Source: Streptomyces nojiriensis
Lineage (GTDB): Bacteria > Actinomycetota > Actinomycetes > Streptomycetales > Streptomycetaceae
Direction of reading: 5' to 3'
DNA: 64,000 nucleotides
NCBI RefSeq assembly: GCF_017639205.1
Contig: NZ_CP071139.1
Span: forward strand, 1 to 64,000
Shown here: piece by piece, positions 15,931 to 24,272 of the stretch
Layout: each line of letters opens with the position of its first letter
Numbering within the stretch: the stretch's first letter is position 1
The notes under the pieces: model-generated
What the model was told of the DNA's origin: nothing
Databases searched by the model: none
What the model saw: the letters and a program-made list of their open reading frames with translations, nothing else
Program-made: the position numbers and the translations under genes

Positions 15931-18000
15931 GTTCTCCAGACAGTGTGGTGTCTCACGAGACGCCTCCGTCGGCAGAACAACCGCTGACGTGGGCATGAAG
16001 CACCGCCGCACCCCGGAAGGTCCGCGGACGCCCTGCAACAAAAGATCGGTCCCAGCGGTCCAGGGCATGCCGATGGCGGAGTTGGCGTGCGCGGCCGATG
16101 AGGTCCTGCTCGATCTCGGGACAGGGCGCACCGTAGGGAGCGCAATCAGTGCCGGGCAGACCGGTAGAGGTCGTCACGGGCGCGGGGCGCATGTGCCGCA
16201 CGGCGCGTGCCTTCGGCTCGGCGTGCTGTCGATCCCTGTCGGAGCCGTGTCGGCGGGTACTGACACCTTTCGAAGCGTCAAGGCCGGGCGGCTGCCCGGC
16301 GGTGCTTCGGAAGGGGATGTCTCATGTACGACGTGGTGATCGTGGGCGCGGGCCCGGTCGGTCTCTTCCTCGCCTGCGAACTCGGCCTCGCGGGCTGCTC
16401 CGTACTGGTGCGGGAGAAGGAGCCGGAGCCGGACTCGCGGTGGCAGGCGCAGCCATTCGAGAAGCGCGGCCTGTTCGGCTTCTCGACCGGAGCCTTCTAC
16501 CGGCGCGGTCTGCTGGACGCGTTGCGGGAGACCTCTGCCGACGTGGCAGGACACGGGGCCCCGGCGGTGGCTGCGGCCGACGGGACGTCACGCCCGCTCG
16601 CCGTGGGCCACTTCGCAGGCGTGATGCTCGATCCGGCCAAGGTCGACCTGGCCGCTCTACCGTACCGACTGCCCAGCCCGGCCCCCGACACCCTGATGAT
16701 CAGGCTTCCGGCGGTCGAGTCACTGCTGGCCGAGCGGGCGATCAAGCTCGGCGTCGAGATTCGGCGGGGCGCCCCGGTGGACGCGGTCGTCCAACACGAC
16801 GAGCACGTGGTCGTCTCCGCGGGCGCGGACGCCGTCGAAGCGCGCTGGGTCGTCGGCTGCGACGGAGGGCGCAGTGCCGTGCGGCGTCTCGCCGGATTCG
16901 AATTCACCGGCACCGAGCCGGAGTTCACCGGATACACGATGGTCGCCACGCTCGCCGACCCGGAGAAGCTGCGCCCCGGGATCAACGCGACGCCGACCGG
17001 CATGTACCTCCGCATGGGTGCCGACGGAACCCTCGGGATGATGGACTTCGACGGCGGCGCGTTCGACCGCTCGCGGCAGCCGACCCTCGATCACCTCCAG
17101 ACGGTGCTGCGCCGTGTGTCGGGCACCGACGTGACCCTGACCGACGTGCGGCGGGTCTCCACCTTCACCGACCGGGCCAAGCAGACAACGACGTACCGGG
17201 AGGGCCGGATACTCCTCGCGGGCGACGCGGCACACATCCACTCGCCCCTCGGCGGGCAGGGCCTGAACACCGGTATCGGCGACGCCGTGAACCTGGGCTG
17301 GAAGCTCGCGGCGATCGTACAGGGGCACGCGCCGGACGGCCTCCTCGACACGTACGACGAGGAACGCCGCCCCGTCGGCGCGCAGGTGCTCGACTGGTCG
17401 CGGGCGCAGGTGGCGGTCATGCGGCCCAACCGCGGCACGTGGGCGGCCCGCGGTGTGGTCCGCGACCTGCTCGGGACGCGGGACGGGACGACGTACGTCT
17501 TCGAGAAGATGTCGGGATTGTCGATGCGCTACGACCTCGGCGGCGCGCATCCGCTGGTGGGCCGCAACGCGCCCGACTTCCTGCTCGAAGACGGCGCCTC
17601 GCTGGGTGAGTTGATGCGGGGCGGACTGGGCGTCGTCCTCGACTTCACTGCCGAGCGCCGCTTGGCGGGACCGGCGTCGGCCTGGCGGGACAGAGTGCGG
17701 TACGCGGCCGGAACCCCGGTCGACGGTCTCGGCTTGGAGGCCGTACTGATCCGTCCTGACGGCACCGTGGCATGGGCGGAGGTCGACGACGCCGCTGGTG
17801 CCGGATTTGAGGAGGCGGCCTCCCGCTGGTTCGGCCGCCCGACGGCCTGACGGGACCGGGTTTCCGGCGGCCCTCCATCCTCCTGATCGACGGCTGCGCA
17901 CCGACCTGGCACCCGGCGACACGTAGCGAGCAGCCCCTCTCCGACACAGGCACCCCCTGCGAGGACGGGGAATGAAGCACACACGAAGTGTCTGGAGAAC
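15931..18000 (+). mobile_element. 2,070-bp cassette with 12-bp inverted ends, 4-bp target duplication, monooxygenase cargo
   Basis: The left end GTTCTCCAGACA at 15931-15942 is perfectly repeated in inverse at 17989-18000. CGTC flanks both sides (15927-15930 and 18001-18004). Removing the cassette and one CGTC joins the two ligase pieces in frame through KLDGHRALLF. The only clear gene inside is the flavin monooxygenase. 15950-16320 and 17851-18000 show no transposase. Confidence 0.85.
16324..17850 (+). CDS. FAD-dependent aromatic-type monooxygenase
   Basis: 508 residues. It has the three hallmarks of class A flavoprotein hydroxylases: an N-terminal Rossmann motif VVIVGAGPVGLFLACELG, the DG motif WVVGCDGGRSAVR near residue 180, and the GD motif RILLAGDAAHIHSPLGGQG near residue 300. 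The C-terminal 110 residues are thioredoxin-like, as in PgaE/Rox-type enzymes. It probably hydroxylates an aromatic compound or antibiotic with NAD(P)H and O2; the substrate cannot be told from sequence. It is the sole clear cargo of the mobile cassette. Confidence 0.85.
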   Translation: MYDVVIVGAGPVGLFLACELGLAGCSVLVREKEPEPDSRWQAQPFEKRGLFGFSTGAFYRRGLLDALRETSADVAGHGAPAVAAADGTSRPLAVGHFAGVMLDPAKVDLAALPYRLPSPAPDTLMIRLPAVESLLAERAIKLGVEIRRGAPVDAVVQHDEHVVVSAGADAVEARWVVGCDGGRSAVRRLAGFEFTGTEPEFTGYTMVATLADPEKLRPGINATPTGMYLRMGADGTLGMMDFDGGAFDRSRQPTLDHLQTVLRRVSGTDVTLTDVRRVSTFTDRAKQTTTYREGRILLAGDAAHIHSPLGGQGLNTGIGDAVNLGWKLAAIVQGHAPDGLLDTYDEERRPVGAQVLDWSRAQVAVMRPNRGTWAARGVVRDLLGTRDGTTYVFEKMSGLSMRYDLGGAHPLVGRNAPDFLLEDGASLGELMRGGLGVVLDFTAERRLAGPASAWRDRVRYAAGTPVDGLGLEAVLIRPDGTVAWAEVDDAAGAGFEEAASRWFGRPTA

Positions 18001-18106
18001 CGTCCAGCTTCTGCTCGTACGCCACTCCCGCCCGCAGTGCCGCCGGGCCCGGTACGGCTTCCGCGGCCTGCGCCAGCATCGGCCCAACCGGCGGTCGGAG
18101 CGTCAC
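18001..18106 (-). pseudogene. ATP-dependent DNA ligase, N-terminal part (split gene)
   Basis: GTG at 18106 preceded by GAGGGAGG. It reads VTLRPPVGPMLAQAAEAVPG, then RAGVAYEQKLDG, ending in the nucleotidyl-transfer motif KxDG (catalytic Lys at residue 33). The cassette begins right after. Together with 15003-15930 this would be a ligase of roughly normal length for the Streptomyces ligD-like ligases. Confidence 0.85.
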
Positions 18107-18258
18107 GGGGCCTCCCTCGCGGCTTGGCTGCCCCTCTTCCAGGGTCCGCCAGACCAGCCGGAGACGGGCCCTGCAGGACGGCCATCGCATCATCCATCCG
18201 AGGGGCGCCGCGGGCCCGTCCAAGGCGCCCTGCGGGGCGTGTGCGGCACGGTGGCGGC

Positions 18259-18989
18259 ATGCGCCGCTGCCTGCCTCTGCTCCTTGTCGCGCTGCTCGCG
18301 GCCCCGGGATGCGTCACCGTCCATCCCGCACCCACCCGGCCCGCCGGGGCCTCGCCCGTCGCGGCAGCGGAAGACCACAAGCACCCTGTCGACCCCCGGC
18401 CCGCACGACCGGACACGGGGGTGGCGCTGCCCCTCTCCCCCATGCCCGGCCCTGCGGCCGCACCTCCGACCAGCGCCACTCCTGAGGCCGGCCGTACTCC
18501 CGCGCCGGCCCGTCCCGCGCCCGCGGCCCGCGAGGCGGCCGCCGAGACCCAACCCGCCCGCCGGGCTCCCGAGCGCAGGGCCGAAAGCCCGGTTCGGCCG
18601 CGCCGGACGACCCCGCCCCGGCCCGCCGCGCACCCCGCCGCCAAGCCCAAGCCCAGGAAGGCGAAGGGGCCGAGACGTACACCCGCACCGCACCGCCCGG
18701 TACGCGCCCCAGGGGCGGGGGCCGCGGACATGACGGAGCTGGGCCGCGCCGCGCACACCGCACGGGAGGGTGGGATGCCGGGGCGGGCCGTCTTGGAACG
18801 GCTGCCCGACGGCAGTGAGCACCGCACCGGCATCTGGATCGCCAACAGAAAGCCCGCCGCGACAAGCTCGACGCCGAACAGCTGCGGGCACTCGCCGAAC
18901 TGGGCGCGGAATGGGCTGCGGTGCGGCCTCTGCTGCCGGTGCCGGCCTGGCTGGAGGGGCGGGGTGGGCAGCTGTCGGCGTACTCATGA
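18259..18989 (+). pseudogene. Lipoprotein N-terminus fused to a helicase-associated-domain fragment
   Basis: ATG at 18259. MRRCLPLLLVALLAAPGC is a lipoprotein signal with lipobox AAPGC, followed by a long Pro/Ala/Arg-rich linker. From about 18730 the sequence changes to an HA-domain end (MTELGRAAHTAREGG, GSEHRTGIWIAN). A one-base loss near 18850 moves the rest, KARRDKLDAEQLRALAELGA, to another frame that stops at 18987. A chimera of two unrelated genes, so not expected to work as either. Confidence 0.6.
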
Positions 18990-19118
18990 GAGTGCTCCAC
19001 CGAGTACAGAGATCTGTGCCACGTCCGCCCCGGCCTCGGCGATCAGATGCCGCATGTCGGCGAGTGCCCTGCGGCCGCCCAGCTGCCTGCGGCAAGCACG
19101 CCCACCTTCCGGACCGCG

Positions 19119-19841
19119 CTACCGAAGAGCTGCCTGGCGGAGCTTCTCTGCTGCCTGGGCGGTGGTGGCGTCGACGAGCTCGGTGTCGTCGCCAGCTGAC
19201 TCGGCGAACGTGACCGACACGGTGCTCGCTCCGACGCGGATCACGATCTCGTCGAATCGCTGGCCGTTCGCACGCATCCGCACGCCGTAGGACTCATCCC
19301 CGCGCGGCGGTGTGCTCAGCACTCCGTATTCGATGGTGTACGACTCCACCGCGGCCCCCGAGCACTTCTGCCGCAACTGACGCACCGTCTCCAACTTTTG
19401 GCGCGCGCCCTCAACGCTGGGATACGCGTCGACACTCACTCCCACCACGGTCTGCCGGTTACTATCCCGCATCGTCCTGCTGGCCACGGCGGTCGGCTTG
19501 GCGTCGCGGAACGAGCCGGCGACCACCTCGTCGCACGCCGCGTCACCATCCACGCCGATGATGCCGTGGTCACGCTCCTCGACGTGCGGAGACAGGTCCT
19601 CGCTTGTCGTCTTCCAGTCCCCGCGAAGGTCGACTGGCGCGAGCACCGCGGCAACCGTCTGCGCCCCGGTCAACGGACTTGGCAATGGACTGCTTGATGC
19701 CTTGGCGCCGGCGTCGTGGGACGAGGCATTGCCGCGCGGGGCATCATTGCCTGCCGGGTCCGCTCCGCATCCCAGGACGAAGACCGCGGCCAAAGGAACC
19801 CACCCCACTGCCGCAACTACTCGACGGCTCAGCCCCTGCAT
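19119..19841 (-). CDS. Lipoprotein with PknH-like sensor-type domain
   Basis: 240 residues from the ATG at 19841, chosen because GAGGGAGGGG lies just upstream. MQGLSRRVVAAVGWVPLAAV leads to the lipobox FVLGC. After a Ser/Pro linker the folded part (residues 60-240) has two Cys (DAACDEVVAG, LRQKCSG) and ends in alternating strands and a helix, resembling the extracellular sensor domain of PknH and similar Streptomyces lipoproteins. It is anchored outside the membrane; ligand unknown. Confidence 0.65.
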   Translation of the reverse strand: MQGLSRRVVAAVGWVPLAAVFVLGCGADPAGNDAPRGNASSHDAGAKASSSPLPSPLTGAQTVAAVLAPVDLRGDWKTTSEDLSPHVEERDHGIIGVDGDAACDEVVAGSFRDAKPTAVASRTMRDSNRQTVVGVSVDAYPSVEGARQKLETVRQLRQKCSGAAVESYTIEYGVLSTPPRGDESYGVRMRANGQRFDEIVIRVGASTVSVTFAESAGDDTELVDATTAQAAEKLRQAALR

Positions 19842-19876
19842 ATAGACCCCTCCCTCTGACATGCACAAACGGGACA

Positions 19877-20150
19877 CTACCGGCCTTCGGCGGAGCCGCG
19901 GCCTTGGTGGCCGTCGAAGTACCGCAGCAGCGCCAGCGAACTTCTTCGGGTCGTCCTTATGCCGGAGGGTCTCCCAGTACTGGGCGAGGTGCCGCAGGGT
20001 GGTGTCGGCCCGGTCCAGAACGACGATGAGGCGCGGCATGCCGTCGAGAGGTCGGTGCGGCGCTGGGGCTCGGTGGCGAGGCCGGCCAGGGCGTCGTGGA
20101 TGCCGGCGACGTTTCCGCAGTGCGTCACCGAGCTCGGTGCGGAACGCCTC
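19877..20150 (-). pseudogene. Decayed ORF with several frameshifts
   Basis: Protein-like stretches alternate between two minus frames: VEAFRTELGDALRKRR, then HCGNVAGIHDALAGLATEPQ, then MPRLIVVLDRADTTLRHLAQ, then RYFDGHQGRG. No single frame joins them. Family not recognised. It abuts the XRE fragment. Confidence 0.45.
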
Positions 20151-20213
20151 GACCGGCGGCACCCCGCAGACGGGGAGGCGGCATGGCCAAGCGGACCGAC
20201 CTCACCGCGTCAG

Positions 20214-20520
20214 CACCCTCGTCGCCGCGGAGGGCTGCGGCGTGGGCCTTGCCGAAGACCGCGTTCAGCAGGCCCAGAGACGGCCGGTCGCTGATGGCCA
20301 TGGCCTGGTCAGCGAAGACGTCCGCGACGGACAGGGCAGCGCCCTCGTAGCCCAGCGCGATCGCGGCCCGTCCTCGGACCCAGACGCGGGTGTCGACGTC
20401 GTCGGAGGCGTCGGCGGCCTTCGCGGCCATCCGGTACCAGTGCACGGCCTTCGCCCCGTCCGAGCCGGGGAACGTCTTCGCGTACAAGGTCATCAGGCGG
20501 GCGGCGACCGACCAGAGGTT
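20214..20520 (-). pseudogene. Fragment of an XRE-TPR regulator (copy of 4800-5114)
   Basis: LWSVAARLMTLYAKTFPGSD through ALGYEGAALSVADVFADQ to NAVFGKAHAAALRGD repeats residues about 148-252 of the regulator at 4446-5555, with about five substitutions. No N-terminal HTH and no C-terminus are present. Ends are abrupt on both sides. Confidence 0.85.
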
Positions 20521-20564
20521 CCGCACCTGGACCCACTACTCGGCCAGCGCTGCGTGACAAGCCG

Positions 20565-20855
20565 TCAGCTGTCCTTGAGATCCTCCAAGCCAGGCACCAT
20601 CAGCAGTGGTGTGAACTCCACAACGCTGTGTGTGGCCACATCGTTGATGATGTAGGGATCAGTAGCGAGCAGGCGTTCGAGCTCTTCGGCCGGCATCGCC
20701 GCGGCGAGGTAGACACCACCCACCAGGGGCACTCGGCGTCCCGCCACGAGAAGCAGCCGCTGTGCGATGAGCTGGTTCAGCCAGTCGCCGTGGGCCGGCC
20801 TCCACTGGTCCACTTCGTTCAGCGGTGCTGTGTAAGTCACTGTGACAACGAACAT
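20565..20855 (-). CDS. YCII-related domain protein
   Basis: 96 residues from the ATG at 20855: MFVVTVTYTAPLNEVDQWRP, then HGDWLNQLIAQRLLLVAGRR and LERLLATDPYIINDVATHSV. This is the YCII pattern: a ferredoxin-like fold with a conserved His after the first helix and Asp before the last strands. Members are small cytosolic proteins often of unknown catalytic role. Complete, with no visible defect. Confidence 0.8.
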   Translation of the reverse strand: MFVVTVTYTAPLNEVDQWRPAHGDWLNQLIAQRLLLVAGRRVPLVGGVYLAAAMPAEELERLLATDPYIINDVATHSVVEFTPLLMVPGLEDLKDS

Positions 20856-20951
20856 GCGACAGAACGTATAGGCCCGGCCTGCCACACCTGGCCAAGTGAT
20901 CATTTCGTTAGGACTTACTTGCACGACGGCCGTCACCCGCCGCGATCGTTC

Positions 20952-20997
20952 GCTGCAGCGGGATCGGCCTTCGAGGTTCTACCGATCCCGCTGCAGC
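20952..20997. terminator. 16-bp perfect hairpin in an otherwise empty gap
   Basis: GCTGCAGCGGGATCGG at 20952-20967 pairs perfectly with 20982-20997 across a 14-nt loop. The gap 20856-21257 has no other feature. It may terminate a transcript or bind a regulator. Confidence 0.65.
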
Positions 20998-21257
20998 AGC
21001 TGGCCCTCTGCCACGCTCACGGCCGGACAACACTCCCCGACAGCACCCGACGAACACCCGAGACCAGATCCCGGCGACAGCCAGAGGGACCACCGCCACC
21101 AGATCGATTATCAGGTCGACCTATCAAGCAATGCCACTAGGTCATCCAGGTCACCCGCGAACCGTCGTGCACCAGAAGTCCGGCAACCTGACTGTTGCCC
21201 TCCTTCGCCGTGCGCACGCCGTCAGCGGACGCGTACAGGGACAGAGATGGTCGGGAC

Positions 21258-21518
21258 CTAGCCGAGCCAGACAATGTCCAGGACGGACAGGTGCCGCAGC
21301 ACGTGGTTGGCGAAGTAGACGACGGACAGCCGGCCCGCGGACGCGATGCGGATGTCTTCGCCTTCAGGGTCGTCGGGGTCCCACTGGCGGAAGCCCCACG
21401 GGTCGGCCGCGGCCGCGTCGAGGAGGTCCCAGACCGTCTCTTCGGCGTGCTCGGGGAGTTCGGGGAGGACCTTCGCGGCGGGTGTCGAGAGTCGGACCGC
21501 GTACGCGGGCAGGCTCAC
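21258..21518 (-). CDS. RelE/ParE-like toxin of toxin-antitoxin module 2
   Basis: 86 residues, MSLPAYAVRLSTPAAKVLPE..., clearly paralogous to the toxin at 8420-8680. Changes include AEL to PEL and NRAM to NHVL. Its start overlaps the antitoxin stop by 4 bases, as in module 1. The frame is intact, so both modules could be active in the same cell. Confidence 0.75.
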   Translation of the reverse strand: MSLPAYAVRLSTPAAKVLPELPEHAEETVWDLLDAAAADPWGFRQWDPDDPEGEDIRIASAGRLSVVYFANHVLRHLSVLDIVWLG

Positions 21519-21829
21519 CGGCGCCGCCGGCCGCGGACCTCGGCCATGTCCACGAACTCGGTCTCGTCGTGGCCGGACGCCACGAAGGCATCGACCGCGG
21601 GGGCGGAGGCGAGTCGGGCCTGCCAGACGTGGACGACCTCGTAGAGGGTGTTCAGGGAGAACGTCCGGCGTGACTCCTCCAACGCGGCCGCCCACTCCCG
21701 CTCGAACGCCGGCACCCACCGCTCCGCACGCCGGTCCGCCCGGAGCCGGGCAAGGAGTTCGGCCGGAGCACCGGGTGCGGGCGCGTACGCCGCGGCGGGT
21801 ACGGGTGTGTGGTCGGGCTGGGCGCTCAT
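21515..21829 (-). CDS. DUF6247-type antitoxin of module 2
   Basis: 104 residues, MSAQPDHTPVPAAAYAPAPG..., close to the antitoxin at 8677-8985. It differs from it by a 2-residue insertion in the Pro-rich head and scattered substitutions near the C-terminus (VASGHDETEFVDMAEVRG). The upstream sequence is also alike (GCGCTCATCGGCTCCTCCTC on the plus strand), so the promoter and binding site were duplicated too. Confidence 0.75.
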   Translation of the reverse strand: MSAQPDHTPVPAAAYAPAPGAPAELLARLRADRRAERWVPAFEREWAAALEESRRTFSLNTLYEVVHVWQARLASAPAVDAFVASGHDETEFVDMAEVRGRRRR

Positions 21830-21978
21830 CGGCTCCTCCTCGGCGGGGTGCTACCGCCACCGTAGAACGCCGTGGCCTGGGCCGTGGAGGTTCTGATGGA
21901 TGCCGCAGCCCAGACCCGGCTGACGGTCAGTCTGCCCGCCCAGCGACGGCCGCAAGGCCGCGTGACCGGGACAGGTCA

Positions 21979-22150
21979 GTACAACGGATCCCGCCGCCGG
22001 GGTGCCACTCCAACACCGGCCCCACCGCGTCGCCGTGCTCGGCGCACCAGGAGACGGGCACCACGCCGCCGCAGTCGTGCCGCGCGCAGACGCAGGCCCC
22101 ACCCGGCCCGACACAGGCGACGCCGTGGCGGACCACCCCGCCCGCCGGCC
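21979..22150 (-). pseudogene. C-terminal fragment of an HTH-protein paralogue
   Basis: VRHGVACVGPGGACVCARHD and SWCAEHGDAVGPVLEWHPGG repeat the last 60 residues of the protein at 11604-13025 almost exactly. The end differs (CTDLSRSRGLAAVAGRAD instead of SAALAAAVGQ). The upstream part of the gene is missing. Confidence 0.85.
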
Positions 22151-22248
22151 CTGAGCTTGCCGTTTAACCTCAGTACGACGGTTCCAGGACAGGCAGTCAG
22201 CATCAAGGTCAAGCCGGAGCACGCTCGCGTAGCCTGGATCCGGCAAGG

Positions 22249-22785
22249 TCACGGGCCTGCGTTGCCCTCAACAGCGCCCAGGTTGATCAGGCTTATTCGG
22301 TCGTCCCAGGCATCCCACCGCACACGCTTCTGCGCGCCCCAGTAGTAGTTGTCGTAGCCCATGAGGTCGCCGTATGCCTCGTCTTCGTGCGCCCTGTCGG
22401 GTGTGCCGAACACGGCCAGGAGATCCTCGTACGAGGTCAGGTGGGCGAAATGGGAAAGTTGAGGTCCGTAGATCGCGAAGCCGACGACGGCCCCTGCTCG
22501 AATCTTGTAGGTGAGCTTGTCGGCACAGTACAAGAACCCGTCTGACTGAGCAGCGTGGTCGACGACCTCGTCGAGGGTCAGCCGCCGCCCGTCGGCGTCG
22601 TAGTACTCGCTGTCGATGTTGGTCCCGCCGCGGTACCGGGCGACTACGGAGGACTGGGCCTGGACGATGATCCGGCGTGGAATGCTGGTGGCTGGTGCTC
22701 CCAGCGCCGTGCCGCCCATCTCGACGGTCGTGAGGTCGAGGTGTGGTCGGGACAGCACGTCCAGGTTGTCGAGGATCTCGATCAT
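22249..22785 (-). CDS. Hypothetical acidic protein, possibly an immunity-type protein
   Basis: 178 residues, MIEILDNLDVLSRPHLDLTT..., no signal or membrane segment. The middle (IRAGAVVGFAIYGPQLSHFA, SYEDLLAVFGTPD) and the aromatic end (YDNYYWGAQKRVRWDAWDDR) resemble the compact cytosolic immunity proteins of contact-dependent toxin systems, but I cannot name a family. Complete frame with normal codon use. Confidence 0.6.
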   Translation of the reverse strand: MIEILDNLDVLSRPHLDLTTVEMGGTALGAPATSIPRRIIVQAQSSVVARYRGGTNIDSEYYDADGRRLTLDEVVDHAAQSDGFLYCADKLTYKIRAGAVVGFAIYGPQLSHFAHLTSYEDLLAVFGTPDRAHEDEAYGDLMGYDNYYWGAQKRVRWDAWDDRISLINLGAVEGNAGP

Positions 22786-23381
22786 CGTCAGAGTCTAGGC
22801 CTGACGTTCAACCAGTGCGCCGGGGCTTGGTGCCAACCTTGTGGTGTGAGGGCCGAGTGTAGGACTCGCCGGTAGCAAGGACGCATCCCACGTCGTAGCG
22901 GGTGGCGGGCTGCTGGTTCTTCGAGCCTAGTGGGCGGCCGGGGCCGGGTCGGGTAGGTTTCGGCCTCGCACCACCAGACGTAAATCATCAAGGTCTGGAC
23001 CGGTCCGGTGTGTGCTTACGAAGTGGACGACGCCCGCACTGGTGCCCACGAACGGCGAGAATGGCCTTCACCTGGCGAAATGGGCGGACCGCATGAGGCT
23101 GCTGGTGATGGGGCAACGGTCCCACGCACGCCGACGCGGACGGAGACCGGCACCCCGACCCGCGGGCCGAGGAATCGACGCAGCCATCGCCGCCGCGCTG
23201 GCCAGCGGTGACTTGGACGGATTCTTCCCGGACCTAGCCGCGGGCCTCGCCCGTGAGCTGGTGGGGGCGGCCGCTCGCCCTGGCAGCTGCTGGACGGGGC
23301 CGACCCGGGTCTGCTTCGACCACCGCCTCCTGTGTGCCGGGGACCGTGGACAGCGTCAGCTGCTTCGTGGCGACCTGGTCC
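22786..23381. other. Gap with weak remnants
   Basis: No complete gene. Around 23160-23260 the plus strand reads GIDAAIAAALASGDLDGFFP, a helix-like stretch that soon loses coding character before the IS. It is probably the truncated end of an unknown gene. Confidence 0.3.
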
Positions 23382-23399
23382 TAGGGCGTGTCCGCAATG

Positions 23400-23900
23400 T
23401 CAGCCGGGGAGCCATAGTCGCAGGCAGGCGAGGGTGACCAGGGCTTTGTAGTGGCGGGCTCGTTTGTCGTAGCGGGTGGCGAGGGCCTTGTTCTGCTTGA
23501 GCCTGTTGAAGCAGCGTTCGACGACGTTGCGGCGCCGGTAGACCTCACGGTCGAGACGGCACAGGCTCTCTCCGCGTCGACGCCGTCCGCTGATCTGGTC
23601 GACGCGTTCGGGGATGGTGCAGGCGATCCCGCGTTTGCGCAGGTAGGAGCGGATCTTGCGGGATGAGTAGCCCTTGTCGCCGACCACCCGTTCCGGTCGG
23701 GTCCGGGGCCGGCCCGGCCCGCACCGCTTGATGCGGATGCGGGCCATGACCGGCTCGAACTGCGTGCAGTCGTTCACGTTCCCGCCGGTGAGCGTGAACG
23801 CGAGAGGGCGGCCCCGGCCGTCGCAGGCGAGGTGGATCTTGGTGCTCAGTCCGCCTCGGGACCGGCCGAGTGCCTCACCGGTCCAGGGCCCCCTTTTCGG
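23400..23900 (-). CDS. IS5-family transposase, second frame (orfB)
   Basis: The real part reads ALGRSRGGLSTKIHLACDG, then VVGDKGYSSRKIRSYLRKRG (second catalytic Asp) and RRRNVVERCFNRLKQNKALA (Glu). It follows the first frame by a -1 shift around 23870. It differs from the element at 10603-11604, so the two are separate IS types of one family. Confidence 0.8.
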   Translation of the reverse strand, partial: PKRGPWTGEALGRSRGGLSTKIHLACDGRGRPLAFTLTGGNVNDCTQFEPVMARIRIKRCGPGRPRTRPERVVGDKGYSSRKIRSYLRKRGIACTIPERVDQISGRRRRGESLCRLDREVYRRRNVVERCFNRLKQNKALATRYDKRARHYKALVTLACLRLWLPG

Positions 23901-24232
23901 GCTCCGGCAGCGTGCTGGTGGGCCCGCACGATCGTCGAGTCGACGCAGACAACCGACCAGTCGACTTCGCCGATCGCATCCGAGTGCTGCTGGACGTGGG
24001 CCAGGAGCCGGTCCCAGGTTCCGTCCGCCGACCAGCGGCGGAACCGTTCGTAGACCGTCTTCCACGGCCCATACCGTTCGGGCAGGTCCCGCCAGGCAGC
24101 ACCCGTGGACAGCTTCCACAGGATGCCGTTGAGGACCTGCCGCCGGTCCCGCACCGGACGTCCCATCCGGGGCGGAGCCAGTAACGGTCCGATGATTTCC
24201 CAGGCCTGATCGGTCAGTTCATGACGTCGCAC
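23846..24232 (-). CDS. IS5-family transposase, first frame (orfA)
   Basis: 128 residues from a GTG at 24232: VRRHELTDQAWEIIGPLLAP, WRDLPERYGPWKTVYERFRR, then CVDSTIVRAHQHAAGARKGG with the first catalytic Asp. No defect seen. Confidence 0.8.
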   Translation of the reverse strand: MRRHELTDQAWEIIGPLLAPPRMGRPVRDRRQVLNGILWKLSTGAAWRDLPERYGPWKTVYERFRRWSADGTWDRLLAHVQQHSDAIGEVDWSVVCVDSTIVRAHQHAAGARKGGPGPVRHSAGPEAD

Positions 24233-24272
24233 CACGAACGGAGTAACGACCGATCGACATTGCGGACACGGC

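Noticed and set aside
14896..16131. Single 411-codon minus frame across the ligase region
   Set aside because: Its first 65 codons are cassette sequence and its last third is out of frame with the ligase; only 15570-15930 of it is real ligase.
15953..16201. Minus frame inside the cassette as a candidate transposase
   Set aside because: Only 82 codons, no catalytic motif or HTH visible; not enough to call a transposase.
17529..18845. Long minus frames opposite the monooxygenase and lipoprotein genes
   Set aside because: Low-complexity Arg/Pro/Ala shadows; only the ligase start at 18001-18106 is supported on this strand.
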